Source: Populus alba (Eukaryota > Streptophyta > Magnoliopsida > Malpighiales > Salicaceae). Taken from it: a DNA stretch of 64,000 nucleotides. A program made the position numbers and the translations under genes. The stretch spans positions 9,953,991 to 10,017,990 of the forward strand of contig NC_133302.1 in the NCBI RefSeq assembly GCF_005239225.2. Direction: 5' to 3'. Below are positions 24,843-38,101 of this stretch, piece by piece; position 1 is the stretch's first letter, and every line of letters begins with the position of its first letter. The notes under the pieces are model-generated. The model was given only the letters and a program-made list of their open reading frames with translations, did no database searches and was not told the DNA's origin.

Positions 24843-27800
24843 ATGTCTTGTTTACTGCCACAGTTCAAGTGCCAACCAGACTCTTTCTCTATTCAGTTTA
24901 GAAATCTCCAACATCACAGCACCAACCATATCCAGCTCTGTGAGTTGCTCTCTTGCATTCTTTTCTTTTTTTCTTTATTGTTTACTCACCAATGCCTTTG
25001 TTTCAGTTAGAATTCAAATGGGTTTTGTGCGTTTTTTTTGGTGTTGCCTTTTCTTGATATTTTATCACAACTGCCTTTGTTTTGACAATAGTTGAACTGG
25101 GTTTCTCTTTGTTTTTGACCATAAGCAATTTTGAGTGCTTTCGTTTCTATCAGAATTGAAATGGATGTCTTGTTTTGGTTTTGTGTGATTTGAATGCCGT
25201 TGAGTAATGGAAGTCTTGGCTTCGATAATAATTTTTGGAAGATTATGTTTTTGTGTTCTTATAGTTGATATCTAATGACAAATGCTTTAATTGATACCAG
25301 AACTGAAATGGGTGGGTTTTGGTTCAATGTGTATTTGATGCCAGCAATCGTAGACATTTTTGTTTCCGTAAGAATTGAGGTGGGTTTGTTTTGGTGTTAA
25401 GTTGCATGATAGGCATCCTCAATACATGTCTTTGTTTCAAATAGAATTGAGATGGGTGTGTTCTGCTTCTCCATTCCTGATCTTGTGTTTTCACATTATT
25501 CCCTGTTTCTAGAATTTGGAAATAGTGTTTTAACTAAACTTACTTTCTATGGTAGATCTGCAGCAAAATTTAAAATATTTACCCAAAGAAAGTGTGATAT
25601 CTCTAGGTCTAATAAGGATTTGTTTTCCAATCATGATTCTTTTCAATTTGTGATATTTTTCCAAAACAAATTGTTTCCCAAATAGTTTAGTAGTTGATCG
25701 AGTGATGTTTGTTGGTGTAATTTAGTTGTTGAGCTCCTAAGGATTTCAAGATATGGGGATTCTTCATTGTGAACTTTCTTCTTATCTCCAATATTGATAA
25801 CTGCAAGACATATCTTGGACCTTAGGACAATGGATTTTGTTTTGAGGGGTATCCAGTGTTCCTGCTGTGTCAGATCTATATTCAAGAGCTATTGTTCTTC
25901 ATTGGAACAGATTCCTCTCTCTTGTCAATATGGGCCATTACCATTTCAGGATCCCCCTTCTCTAATAGCAGAACCTTGATTGGAAAGACCAACAAATTCA
26001 TGCAACTGACCACTTTTACATGGGAAAGTCTAATTTGTTTTTTGCACAAGAAATAGCTAGGCAAACAATGTTTTTTCAAAAGGAAAGCTCAGAGATTAAA
26101 AAAAAATCAAGTGCTAGATGGGAACTGGAGGCAAGTTTTGATAAACATTTTCATGTTAAGTTTTTTCTACTGTTGAATTATCTTCTTTAATCTCCTCTAT
26201 TCTGATTTTAGAATCATCATAACACACTTTAATTACCCTTGACAAGGTTTGATGACTTCATTACAGATTTGTGCTATTTTATTACCTTCCACCTGAAACA
26301 AAAAGTATTTGCATTATCGAAGTATCATGTTGTCTGCCACTTCCTTCATAGCTTTCCCATCTAGAGGCTTGCATCTGCTGTTGCTCCTAGGATTAGGTTA
26401 CTCCCATGTGTTACCCTCATTCAAATTGTCTATTCTTACAACTGCAGGAGCTAATTTTACTTCTCCTCAGAAATCATACAGATGTTTCACTTTATCATGA
26501 GGAAACAATTACTAGCAAACAGACAGTCTCTATAAACATTTTAAGTTGAACCATGCCTGCAGAAACCTGTTGCTTTATTCCAGCACAATTTCCGAGTCTC
26601 ATTTTTCACAGGGACCAGCCATTCATATTTCCCCTTTCTTGTAACTGCTCTCCACAATAACAGTCTTTCTTTTCTACGGTGGAGGAATCTCTTTCATCCA
26701 GAACCATAATATTACCTCAACATACCTCTGTTCCAGAGTAACATAGCTTTTGCAATTAAGGAATGGTGATATGGATTTTATTCACTAAAAATCCAGATTA
26801 GAAAATCCTATGAATGGTGAAATTGAAACAAATTGTAATTGTATTCCTATGGCCACATGGAATCACCAAATATTTGTAATATAAGTTCATGCTTTGAGAA
26901 AACTTAGTGTGCTTGCTGTTTAATTTCCTTGCCGACTGTTATGCAAGTTTATCTAGCATCTATTGGTTATTTTATTATTTAACTTGTTGCAATTGTAGTT
27001 TGTATAAGGGTGCTATTACCACTTGTTTGCATAGATGTTCCTGGTTTTAGTTTGATGTTGTTGCTCCATGTAGAATATTGATTCTAGGGTTGTTGTTAAG
27101 TTGCTAGCAACTTTTGTTCATGATTACATTCATTTAATAGAGCATAAATTTGTAAAGATTATCTGGAACATAATTATTGAATGAAGTGCAGTCATTGCTA
27201 AGACTATATTGGTTTTATGTTTATTTATGATTTGAGGTCATAGAACTTATTATCATTATTTTTGGTCATGATTGCTTTGTGGAAATTAGCAGCAAAGAAC
27301 GGGGAGCCATTTTGTTTCCGAGCACAATATGCTTTGCCCTCTGCATCACCATCAACATCAACTGCAGTGCTCAATCTGGAGAAATTGAGATTGCCTTCTT
27401 TAGAATCTCATTCTGATTCAATCGCTGCAAACAGGCCGTGGACATATATAGGGGGAATTGGTCCACCCAAAGAGGTGAGACTTGCATTATTTGGGATATC
27501 ACTGCAACTACAGTCCACTAAGTTAGTAGCAAGCTCCCTAGATGCTTTGTTTGTCATATTGCCAATCAAACCACAGTCAAAAAAATTTCTACCATTCATG
27601 CAGGGCCTCTCTAATCAGATTTTTAGTTTCTATTAGTTTCATCTCTTTTTCAAGCTATTCATGATCTTCTTCTTCTTTTTATCCTGCTATCTAAGTTACA
27701 AAATTGCTTGGCCTAATTATTGAACAATCTTTTTGTATATATGTAGTTTCTGCAGTCTGTTTGTTTCTGATATAATGTGTTAATGATCTGTATTAAATGG

Positions 27801-30510
27801 TGATGTAATCTATTTTCTGCTTTGATATTTGTGCAGCCACTCTTTGGAACTAGTTTAGCCACTGAAACAGTTATTATAAATGATGAGGCTGTAATTGCTG
27901 CAGCTGCTGCTGAAGCAGTTGCTCTTGCAAGAGCTGCTGTCAAGGTTGCGAAAGATGCAGCTGAAATAGCCAAAAATTACTGTTCTGTGAATACAGAAAC
28001 TAAAATTCCAATTGCATCCACAGCAGATTCCTTTTCTTCAATGTGGTCTCTGCTTACTGGAAAAGAACGAGCTGATATAATTGGAGTTTCCTTCTCAGCT
28101 GAAACTGGACTAAGAGAAGAATGTTCGACTCAATACCCTACTGAAGAATCTGAATGTTTCGGACCAACACATGAAGAACTTGCACTTTTGCAGAAACAGC
28201 TTTCTGAGAGTATAGTTGTGCGATCAAAGCGCCAAACACAGAGAAAAGCTAAACGTGCAAGAGCAGCGGAAAAGGCTGATGCAAATTTTGTGTTCATGAA
28301 GTCCGGTTCTGCTTGCAAGAAAAAGCATGTGCCCGTGCAAGAGGTAGACCAGTCTGATCCATTGCGTTTTTTTAGAGGAGCCAGCACCTCTTCCAGGCTT
28401 CTCAGTGCTACCGAAGAAGTGGAGTTGTCAGAAGGAATACAGGTCTGATTTATGAATAACCAATTTTAATGTTATTTAAAGAACACTTCTTTTTTTAAGG
28501 GGGTTTGGTTTAAGAATGCTTCTTTGATAAATTCCAGATGTCAACCACTGAAATACATTTTTACAGGAATGAATATTCCTGGTAATTCAGCAATTTATTC
28601 TCGCATGTTTTGAGCTTTTTCACCCAAGAGTCCAGTGTAAACTAATATCTGCTAAAGCTTTAAAGGACCTGGTAGAAGGAGGTAAATTATCCTAGATGCA
28701 CTATAAATGGGAGCTAATTTTGTTAGTTGGTTGTTTGAAATTGAAATAGAAAATTTTTCCCTTGCTATTTTGTGTACCAGACAATGTCTGCCAGCGCATG
28801 AGGTTTCTATGATAGGAAGCTTCCAACATGTCTTCCTCGAGTTTTTATGCTATGGGTAACTGGAAAAACTGTTACTTCATTCATAACAAAAGAAGATTAC
28901 TATTATGTGACCATTTGCGAGGAAGTGGAGACTTAAGTGTTGAAATTTGTATTTTGTATAATCAGAGATAAATAAGGTTATTGCTGCACTTATATATTGC
29001 ATGTCAATCAGATTTGTGTCTCATATTTTGTTAATGTTCTTCAGGACCTACTAAAACTTGAAAGGATCGAGGAGGAGCTTAAGGAGCGATTTGGAGGCAA
29101 GCCCTCCTTTGCACAATGGGCTGCTGCAGCTAGAGTTGATCAGATGACTTTGAGGAAGCGCTTAAACTATGGTGTCCTTTGCAAAGACAAAATGATAAAA
29201 TCCAACATTCGGCTTGTTATTTCAATTGCCAAAAATTATCAGGGAGCTGGGATGAATCTCCAAGATCTTGTTCAGGTGTGTAAAACACCAAATGGGGTCA
29301 GAGGGTTTTCCTGTATGTTCATCACAAAATATTTCTAGATCCCAATACCAGATAACTGCCAATAAGCACAAGCAAGAAAACACAATATGCACCCCAGTCA
29401 CACTTTTATGATTATAAATACTCGGATTCCTTATAGTTCCTCCTGTCATACTCCAACTACACCATAAGGTTCCAAATAAATAGAATTAATTAATAAAGAG
29501 GAAACAAGGAAACTGAAACTTGTAATAATCCTTGGCATCATGCGTGTAATTCCTAAAACTTATTCTTTTACTTATAGGAAGGATGCCGAGGCCTAGCACG
29601 TGGCGCAGAGAAGTTTGATGCATCAAAAGGTTTCAAATTCTCAACATATGCTCACTGGTGGATTAGACAGGCAGTACGCAGGTCTCTCTCTGATCAATCT
29701 AGGACAATTCGCTTACCTGTAAGTTCTGCTCCAACTCTCAGTTGTCCTTTTGTCTGACTAAGTTTAAACAATTTGCCTTTAGAAAATGTGATCTAAACAT
29801 GAGGTAGTAGCTGTATGCTTGCTGTGACCGACTCATTTGCTTATGTCAGTACTAAATACATATCTTTTGTTCTAACATTTTTTTTCAATATTTTGTGTTT
29901 ACAGTTTCACATGGTGGACGCAACTTATAGAGTGAAGGAGGCTAGAAAACAATTGTATAGTGAAAATGGAAGACATCCTGATGATAAAGAAGTTGCAGAG
30001 GCAACTGGGCTCTCGATGAAGAGGCTCAGTGCTGTACTACTAACTCCAAAAGCCCCAAGATCTCTTGACCAGAAGATGGGGTTTAACATGGATCTTAAAC
30101 TTTCGGTCCGTAATATTCTTTCTCAAATGTACTCTTGGCGTTGCAGTTTTTGCTTAAACTTTTGCAGTCATAGTTGCATCTTTCAGCTTGCTTGGTTTGC
30201 TGAAAATTTTGTGCATCATATTCCCCAGGAAGTCACTGCAGATCCCGAAGCAGAAACAGCAGAAGATCTGCTAATGAAGGAATTTATGAAAAAGGACCTG
30301 GAGAGGGTTCTGGAAAGTCTCAGTCCAAGGGAGAATCAGGTCATCAGATGGAGATTTGGTATGGAGGACGGAAGGATGAAAACATTGCAGGAGATTGGGG
30401 AGTTGATGGGTGTCAGCAGAGAAAGAATCCGGCAAATTGAGCTGAGCGCATTTCGAAAGCTAAAGAACAAGAATAGAACCAAACAGTTGAGGCAGTATTT
30501 GGTTTCATAA
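24843..30510 (+). CDS. Chloroplast RNA polymerase sigma factor SIG2 (SIGB), seven exons
   Basis: Sigma factors direct the plastid-encoded RNA polymerase to promoters. SIG2 of Arabidopsis is known for chloroplast tRNA genes. Exons are 24843-24939, 27293-27474, 27837-28442, 29045-29275, 29578-29718, 29905-30105 and 30229-30510. Phases agree and total 1740 nt, about 579 aa against roughly 572 in Arabidopsis. The N-terminus [20 protein letters not shown] is the plastid transit region. An Ala-rich helix ([18 protein letters not shown]) and [12 protein letters not shown] follow. Region 2 spans exons 4-5 ([38 protein letters not shown]), region 3 is in exon 6 ([19 protein letters not shown]) and region 4 in exon 7 ([37 protein letters not shown]). 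No stops or shifts were seen. Intron 1 is 2.35 kb. Confidence 0.95.
24990..25460 (+). repeat. Degenerate tandem repeat (~70-77 bp period) in SIG2 intron 1
   Basis: A motif of the form TTTGTTTC..TAGAATTGAAATGGG recurs at about 24997, 25074, 25138, 25283, 25360 and 25430. Spacings are about 77, 64, 145 (two units), 77 and 70 bp. Each unit pairs a CTTTGTTT start with an (A)GAATTGA(A/G)(A/G)TGGG end, followed by a T/G-rich stretch. Confidence 0.7.
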
Positions 30511-31650
30511 ATCACATCATTCATGAATTGGTTTGCCGAAGAACCTCGCAACCTGCCTAGGGATCCAAAGGGCCTGTCTTTCATGTATATTTATTTCTTA
30601 ATTTTTCTTCAGCAATTGAAATTTTATGTTTCAGGATCTTAGAAAGAAGTTGTGCAGAGAAGCAAATCATTTTCTTGAGTGTTTTTTTTTTTACAGTGCA
30701 CAAAAGGCAAGCTGATTGAAAATGTTTTTCAAAAGTGTGTTTTTCCCATTTTTCTTTTTTAAATATCGGCTAGCTTTCTCATATTAGCATCTCTGTAGCC
30801 AAGCCCATCAAGCCCATCAGGAAATTTAAACTTCTTTTATGCTCCGTTTGTTTGCAGGAAAGTTGTTTTTTTTTTTTAAAGTGAATTCCGGGGAAAGTGA
30901 ATTCCGGGAAAGTATTTTTCGATGTTTGGCAGTGTTATGGAAAATGAACTGGAAAACACTTTCCAGTGTTTGTTTGTGTTATGGAAAATGAACTGTAAAA
31001 TAATTTATTAATGAATTAATTTTTTTTCAAGTTTATCTAATATATATAAAATATTAAATATAAATATTTAATCACTTACAATAAAAAAAATGAAATCTAA
31101 AAAGTATAATGATGAATTTTTTTTATTATTATATTCTATATTCATACATAGCTTATTTTATAAAATATAACTATATATGTCATATCATATTATATAGAAA
31201 TAAGCCTGTGAAATATTTTTTAAGTAAAACGTATTAATATATTTTTTTCAATTTTAAAAGCTTAAAATAAGTTTTTTTTTCATATGAAGAAAACCAAATT
31301 AGTTTATGGTAAGAGTTATATATTTGGGTTTTTTTTTTTTGGTATGAAGAATTTTTTAAAAGATAAATACATACAAAAATATTTTGATGGGTTTTTTGGA
31401 TAAATATTTTTTTTTTTACGGGTAAAGGCAATTATCCCTTTAATATATATCAAATAATCATTAATAAGAAATAAATATAAATACCTAACATCAAACATAG
31501 TCATGCATAAATATTACGTTTCGATCTCATATACATACATATTAATTCAAATTACAAACATAAACATGCTAGACCGAATTAAACAAGCAAACATACTTGT
31601 CAAATAACCAACATAGTCTGAACCCAAATTTTCAACATATTCAAACCATC

Positions 31651-32607
31651 TTAGCAAGCAGGCCTGTAGTAGTGTTGGTTCACAAAATTCTGAACCCAAA
31701 TTTTCCTCAAATTAGCATTTTTTGCCATAAATGCTTTTGCCAACATTTCATTTTGGACCAAATGATCAAATGCATCCCCAAGAGTGATCTCATCAAAGCC
31801 TTCAACTTTCATCACTTCCGCATACAACGCATTAACATCAAGTTGATTTTTGCTGAGACTTTGAATTGCAAATGCTACATCTCCAATCTGTTTAGACAAC
31901 TTTTCAACACCATCATCTTCATACATGCGATTTCTCTTCCTATATTGCCTCTTTTGTGTACTAGAGGAAGATGTCTCTTTTCCCTTTGAAGTTTCTTCAT
32001 ATTCACCTTCATTTTCAATTGAAATTGATTGATCTTCAATGTTCTCTTCCAAGTTGACATCAGCATATGATTTGGCATAATTTCCGGTTGCCATGTCTTT
32101 TCCAACAACAATTGTCATTGCCTCATACATATCAAGTTTTTTGTTGAGAAACTTGTCATGATTGGGGTGTGCCTGTTCACAAAGTTTAGAATATGCAATT
32201 TTTTAGTTCATTGTATAGCATTTTAGAAACAAAAGTACATATAAAAATTACAAAGAGTATAATATTTATCATACCTTTACTTCTTCATCATATACATCTT
32301 TCGAAACTGTAATCATCTTCAAACAATCATCCCAGCCAAAGCCACTTTTATTTTTAAGTTTGGTTATTATTCCCCATTCTTTTTTCACAGTCTTTAGATG
32401 ATTGTCCACATGCTTAGGCTCGCATTGGATGTTGAATTTTTGATTGATTTCTGTAGCCACCTTAACAAAAGATTCTGCTTTAAAGGTCGAAGAAGGTTTG
32501 CCTCCTTTAAGTGTCTCCTCAGCTAATATCTCAAGTAACATGTGAGACATTGGTTTCGACCATGTGAAGTGCTTGCCCTTGCATTTTTCATTCTGCGTGG
32601 AACTCAT
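31651..32607 (-). CDS. Harbinger ORF1: Myb/SANT-like DNA-binding protein, two exons
   Basis: In plant PIF/Harbinger elements ORF1 supplies a Myb/SANT-like protein needed with the transposase, probably for DNA binding and nuclear import. Exon 1 (32607-32275) encodes MSSTQNEKCKGKHFTWSKPM, a trihelix/Myb-like domain with WSKPM, KHVDNHLKTVKKEW and SGFGWDDCLKMI. Exon 2 (32172-31651) starts AHPNHDKFLNKKLDMYEAM and has an acidic/Ser-rich linker, then a basic KRQYRKRNR stretch that could be a nuclear signal, and ends in a helical tail. The splice keeps frame (333 nt in exon 1). The total is about 284 aa with no stop, so this reading frame appears intact even though its partner transposase is not. Confidence 0.85.
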
Positions 32608-32807
32608 TTCTACAAAAAAGAAATTATAAATTTATACAAAATAAAATCATACAATATTTAGATTTAATAAATTTCATATAAAAACTACAATTAATAATTA
32701 AAAGAGAAATTATAAAAAGTCAACATCTACTCCAAACACATAACAAATATAATACAAACTCAAGCAACACATAATAAAAACAAACACATATAATTAACAC
32801 TCAATTA

Positions 32808-34157
32808 CTAGTTTCTTTGAGTGTTATAATCATTCCACATGGTTGAGGCAATCATTTCTCTTTTTGTTATCCACTCCCTATTCTCTTCCCTTTCCTCCCG
32901 TTGACTTAAGTTGATTGTTCGTCTAATTGGTTCATTATCCGAACATACTTTTTCCATAAGAAAGTCATAAGGATCAACCCTCATTATGTGATTATGAATA
33001 ATACAACATGCAAGCACAACATCTACTTGTGTTTCATAAGACCAAAAAGATTTTCCATCGATTGATCTAAAACGACTCTTCAAAATACCAAACCCTCGCT
33101 CAATAACGGTTCTAAATGAAGAGTGTCGAAGATTAAATAGCTCCTTTTCATTTTATTATGAACGTTCTGTAAACTCATTCAAGTGATATCGAACTCCACA
33201 AAAAGGAGAAATGATTCCTTTTCGAATATCGTAACCAGCATCACCAAGATAATATTTCCCTACAAAAATTAAAAAAAAAAACCTATTACTATCTTTATGT
33301 AATAAGACATTTTATATGTTTATTGCATATAATACATATTTTATTACATACCTTCTGGAATTTTTAGACCATTAGATCTTGATAATGCATCACCTAAAAC
33401 CCGTGAATCATGGGCACTTCCTTCCCAGCCAGCTAAAACATATATAAACTTCAAATCAAAAGTTATAGCTGCTAAAACATTTTGTGTTGTTCCTTCTTTT
33501 CGACCTCGAAACTTTCCTTGAATCTCAACAGGAACATTTGCAGGAACATGGGTACCATCAATTGCTCCCACATAATCCTATATAAACATGAAAAAATAAT
33601 TTATAACATTTTCTTCTGAATGTAATTAATTAATTCATAAAAATATTGGTATTGTTTTCATACCTTAAAATAAGGATAGAATCTTCTATTATTCATTATC
33701 TCTGCTGGAACTGTATCCTCTGGTTCTTTAATAAAGTGTTTGTATAACTTAAGAATTGCTTTTAAAACAATTCTAAAGTAACGATGGATAGTTTCAACAG
33801 ACCTATAGTATATACCACTAATAACCCAAAATCTTTGGTTTTGGCCTACAATTTATAAGAACACAATTACTTGCTCCCTAATAGACACATTTTGAGTTGA
33901 TCGTAATAGGTTATGATTTGTGAGAACATCACACAATCTATATAAGACAACAGGTTTCATACGAATTTGTTCAACGCAATGTCGAACACCTCGGTTCAAA
34001 AGGCTGTCAATATAGAATAAAGTTGAGCAAATGCATTTATACGTGGTTCTCTTGGTATATAAATTCTATTTATTTCTTCTTCAATAATAGCTATCCCTGT
34101 AGCTATCACAGTTACAGTTGCTCTCATGCATGCTGCGTTAATTATCTTACTATCCAT
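32808..34157 (-). pseudogene. Harbinger DDE transposase (DDE_Tnp_4 type), broken
   Basis: It starts at MDSKIINAACMRATVTVIAT (34157) and continues through RGVRHCVEQIRMKPVVLYRL, YRSVETIHRYFRIVLKAIL and the nuclease domain. All three catalytic acids are visible: Asp in GAIDGTHVP (about 33565), Asp in GSAHDSRVL (about 33405) and Glu in RTVIERGFG (about 33095). Inactivating changes are a frameshift near 34020 (LYSIL to IDSLLNRGV), a TAA after EQVIVFL (about 33856) and tandem TAA TAA after HLNEFTERS (about 33158). Probable introns lie at 33581-33664 and near 33260-33352. The C-terminus ENREWITKREMIASTMWNDY is typical. Without a trans source of transposase it cannot move. Confidence 0.9.
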
Positions 34158-34639
34158 AACATGAAATTGAAGTTTTCTGATAACAAAACCTAAAAATATA
34201 GGGAAATAAATATTAAAACAAGCATATAAAATACTTACACAATCACTACAATAAATTATGCTCAAAGAAGCTAACAAACAATGTTTATTATTATGTTATA
34301 ATTCTCCTTATTAATGTAACATGTATTTAAATATCCTATTTCACACGGTAATGGTATAATTATTCACAATAATAATATGACCATATATAATTAAGGTAGT
34401 CATTTCACATGATTACATAACAATAAGTAGATTTATATCATTCATATGAATATAGAAATATATAAATCACCAAGTTATAAAAAATTAACAGCAAGCTTTA
34501 AACTTATTTAAAACCTTGCTTATTAACTCTCGCACAAACACATCACATTCTCTGCTAAACTCTCATCATCTCTTTCATTTCACATTTTCACTTCCCCTGA
34601 CTTCACATTTTCATTTCACATTATACAAAGACGCAGACG

Positions 34640-34847
34640 CAGCCTTTAAATTTCCTTCCCATTCACATTTTCATTTCATTTTCATTTCACAAGAAACAAA
34701 ACACGCAGAGGCCAAATTTCCTTCACCTGACTTCACAAGCTTGACGCAGCCTTCAAATTTCCTTCCCATTCACATTTTCATTTCATTTTCATTTCACAAG
34801 AAACAAACACGCAGAGGCCAAATTTTCTTCCCCTGACTTCACAAGCT
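34640..34847. repeat. Direct tandem duplication (~105 bp) upstream of the Harbinger transposase gene
   Basis: A block with AAATTTCCTTCCCATTCAC, TTTTCATTTCATTTTCATTT, ACACGCAGAGGCCAAATTT and CTGACTTCACAAGCTT occurs at about 34640-34748 and again at 34749-34847 with few differences. Confidence 0.85.
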
Positions 34848-35776
34848 TATAATTCCATTCCCCTTTCCCATTCCCCCTCCTTCACGGTCAAATTTCCTCT
34901 CGGTCAATTCCCCTGTTCCCTCACCCCCTCCCTCTCAGTCGATCGATTCCCCTATTCCCTGCCCTCTCCCTCTCGGTCGATCTATCGGTTTCCCCGTGTT
35001 CCCTTTCTGTTTCTCTCGTCATTTGTGCACAAAGAAGAAAAAATTCAAGACAGAAGCAAGACAAAGATGAAAGATTGAAGGGGCAACATGGCTCCTCCTT
35101 CCCAGTTCTCCTCCCTCTCTCCCCCGGCTACTGGTAAAAAAAAAAAAAAGAGCTTCCACCCGAGATATGGTGGTAGATCCGGGGATGAGGTAATGGGGAG
35201 GGGATGCTTTTTGCTGGGGAAGATTGATTAACATAATTTGGGGATTTTCAATGCCTTTCTCTGCACTTGATTTTGTGCACTTGATTTGGTTTATTTGTTC
35301 AGAATAAAAATGCCGAATGTGAGTGATGAATGGAAAAATTGTGTTTGTTGTAGCTTAATTTGTGTTATGGACATGTTATGGACAACATACGGGTAGCGGA
35401 TTATTCTCAAGAATAGGGAAATGGATTTATGGCATAAATTTTACAGATCTATGAAAAAAAGATGAAAACATATAAAGAAAATAACAGAGAAAAAAAATAC
35501 CTGAAATATTGATCACGTGAAATGCTTCAATTGTCCAGAGTAATTTGTTCTGTTTCCAATCGCTTTTGAAGAGAAAGAGAGAGATCGTGATTTGTTAAGA
35601 AAAAGAAAGTGTTTTCCTTTCTTTATCAGAAGGAAAACACTTTCCTTTATTAAAACAATTGTTTTATGTTGACAGGAATCTTAATTCCATTGACTTACTT
35701 TTCATATTATTCCCAAACATAGAAAAGTAAGGAAAACGAATTCCAGAAATTCGTTTTCCTTGAAACAAACAGAGCA

Positions 35777-38060
35777 TTAGCCTCTTGTTCATGCACGCAC
35801 CATTGAGAAATTCCTATTGAATGTGTGTTTCTGTCCATGTTTGTGCTAGTTTCCATTTTTGGCTTTCGAAAATTTCAAGAAATGGCAATGACATGGAGGG
35901 AGAAGGAGTTTACAATTCCTAATAACAGGGCTTGAATCCAAGCTCTCTTCTTTTTATTAGATTAAATTAGTGTTTGTTTTTGTATTTTAATAGTATTTTA
36001 AAAAAATTATTTTTTTTTTAATTTTAAATTAATATATTTTTTAGTGTTTTAAAATTATTTTAATATATTGATATTAAAAATAATTTTTTAAAAAATAAAA
36101 AAAAATTATTTTAATATATTTCTAAATAAAAAATACTTTAAAAAACAACTAAAACCATACTATCTTAATTTAATAATTTTTGTGAAAGTAAGGTTTAGCC
36201 ATCTCTGAACCTGTCAAATTAGTTGAGAGGACAAAACCTAATTTTAGTTTATGTAGAAATAAAATTAGAAAAGATAAAGTAATAAAAGAGATAAGCTTTT
36301 AGTTGGTTCTTATTCTAGGTTTAACAGTGTTAAAATGTCTTAAGGAAATTTTATCTTTGGAATTTGATACTTGATATTTTTATTTTTCATCAGTTTCTTT
36401 TTCTTTATTTTTTTTATTTTTATTTGGATTAATCTTATTTGTTTATATATGGCACATTCCAGAATCTTTTGATTCTTGAAGTGAATGTCTCTAATGGGCA
36501 TCTTTCACCGTTAGTGATAGGTGACATTAACTGAAAATACGAGGTATTGAGTGACCAAAATTGAATTTATTTTACCCATAAATTGATTTATTTCCAATAA
36601 ATACTACTCTGTATATATATGGCAATCTTGACTTCTTCAATGTATTTAGCATTTATCTTATTGTTGAGGGTAGCTATTTTGCAAAATGATATCACATTCA
36701 ATGTATTTAGCATTTCCAATAAATGTTATTCTGTATATATTTTGTACAATGGAACTCTTTTGAAATTGCATCCTAATTGTATTTTTTTTTCTTACTGTGA
36801 CGGTTTATTTAAAAGATAAAGAATTGAAGTCACGCGTGGTTTTTTAGAATTTTATCGGATAATTCATTTTCATCCTTTTTAAAAAAAAAAATTATTAAGT
36901 GATCGATATTCTTATAATTTTTTAAAATAAAATTTTAATTTTCTCAATTTTCAATTTTTTTTAGTGGAGTAGAGAGAAAGGATCACCGAATTATAACATT
37001 AAGAGAGAAGGTTGTCGTTAAAAAAAAAAAAAAAAAAAGACCACCAAAACAGTTGATTTTAGTGTCAAATGGTTCCATATGATAAGGGGGTTTTTATTAA
37101 GTGTTTTTCTACCTTTAAAATACCTAAAAAAACATATATGAGCTCAGAAAGATTTATGATTTTGGGTTTTGGATTGATTTTTTATGTTTTTAGAGGCCAT
37201 GCATTCTTATGATGTTTCCTATGTGTTTTAGGTCAAAAATGGGTTCCACTATTTTTTTTGATAAAAAGTAGAAACCCTATTTTCCGATCAAACCAGTAGT
37301 TAGATTCTGGGATTAATAGACGACGCGTCATCTATTTTTATTGCAATCAGCTGGTAAAAAAGAAGAAGCATGCATGAAGACCTTCTTTTTATTAGGCCCA
37401 GCTTGTCAAGTTCAGCAACACCTGATCTTATTTCTTTTTCTTTTTTTAAATTTATATTTTAATTAATATCCGTTCTCTATGATTTTTTTTGGGTTTTTAT
37501 CCTTCGTTGAATAGTGATTATTTTTAAATTATATTTTATGTGTTTAATTTTTTCTAGGGTTAGTATGATTTATCTTTGATTTTTATATATATTTTATATA
37601 ATATTTTTAATAGTTGTAACCTTGAATAATATTTTTTTTCTTTTATTTTATTCAATAAATTTTATGTGGGTCAATCTCTATTACAAATTAATTTTCATAA
37701 AGAAATTCATTAAACGCAGCCCAAAAATAATCTGTGTTGAGATATTAAATATCTTGATTTACATTGGTATATTAATTTTTCCAGTTATTTTTTTTTTGTT
37801 AATTACTTTTTTTTTTCATTTATTTACATAATAGTTTGTGATTTATTTAATTGAATGCATGCATAAGTTTTTCAATTTACATTTATGATTTTTTTATCTA
37901 AAAAATATAATGAAAAATTCTACATATTCAAGTTTTTTTTAACATGTGTTGGTGTTTTTTAATTTGATCATTATTCTTATGAGGTTTTTTTTTCCTTAAC
38001 CCTTTTATAAAATTTTTATTGTTTTTAAATTTTACCCTCCAATCCAAGTTGATAGAACAT

Positions 38061-38101
<41 letters not shown>

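Larger units (their letters stand above)
30840..35776 (-). mobile_element. PIF/Harbinger DNA transposon with TTA target duplication
   Basis: Terminal inverted repeats TGCTCCGTTTGTTT at the left and AAACAAACAGAGCA at the right (reverse complement TGCTCTGTTTGTTT) are bounded by TTA at 30837-30839 and 35777-35779. A TTA/TAA duplication is diagnostic for PIF/Harbinger. GGAAAAC-rich subterminal sequence also pairs (near 30855-30975 and 35600-35760). Two minus-strand genes lie inside: a Myb/SANT-like ORF1 (31651-32607) and a DDE transposase (32808-34157). ORF1 is open, the transposase is broken, so the copy is non-autonomous now. It inserted about 330 bp beyond the SIG2 stop codon. Confidence 0.92.
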
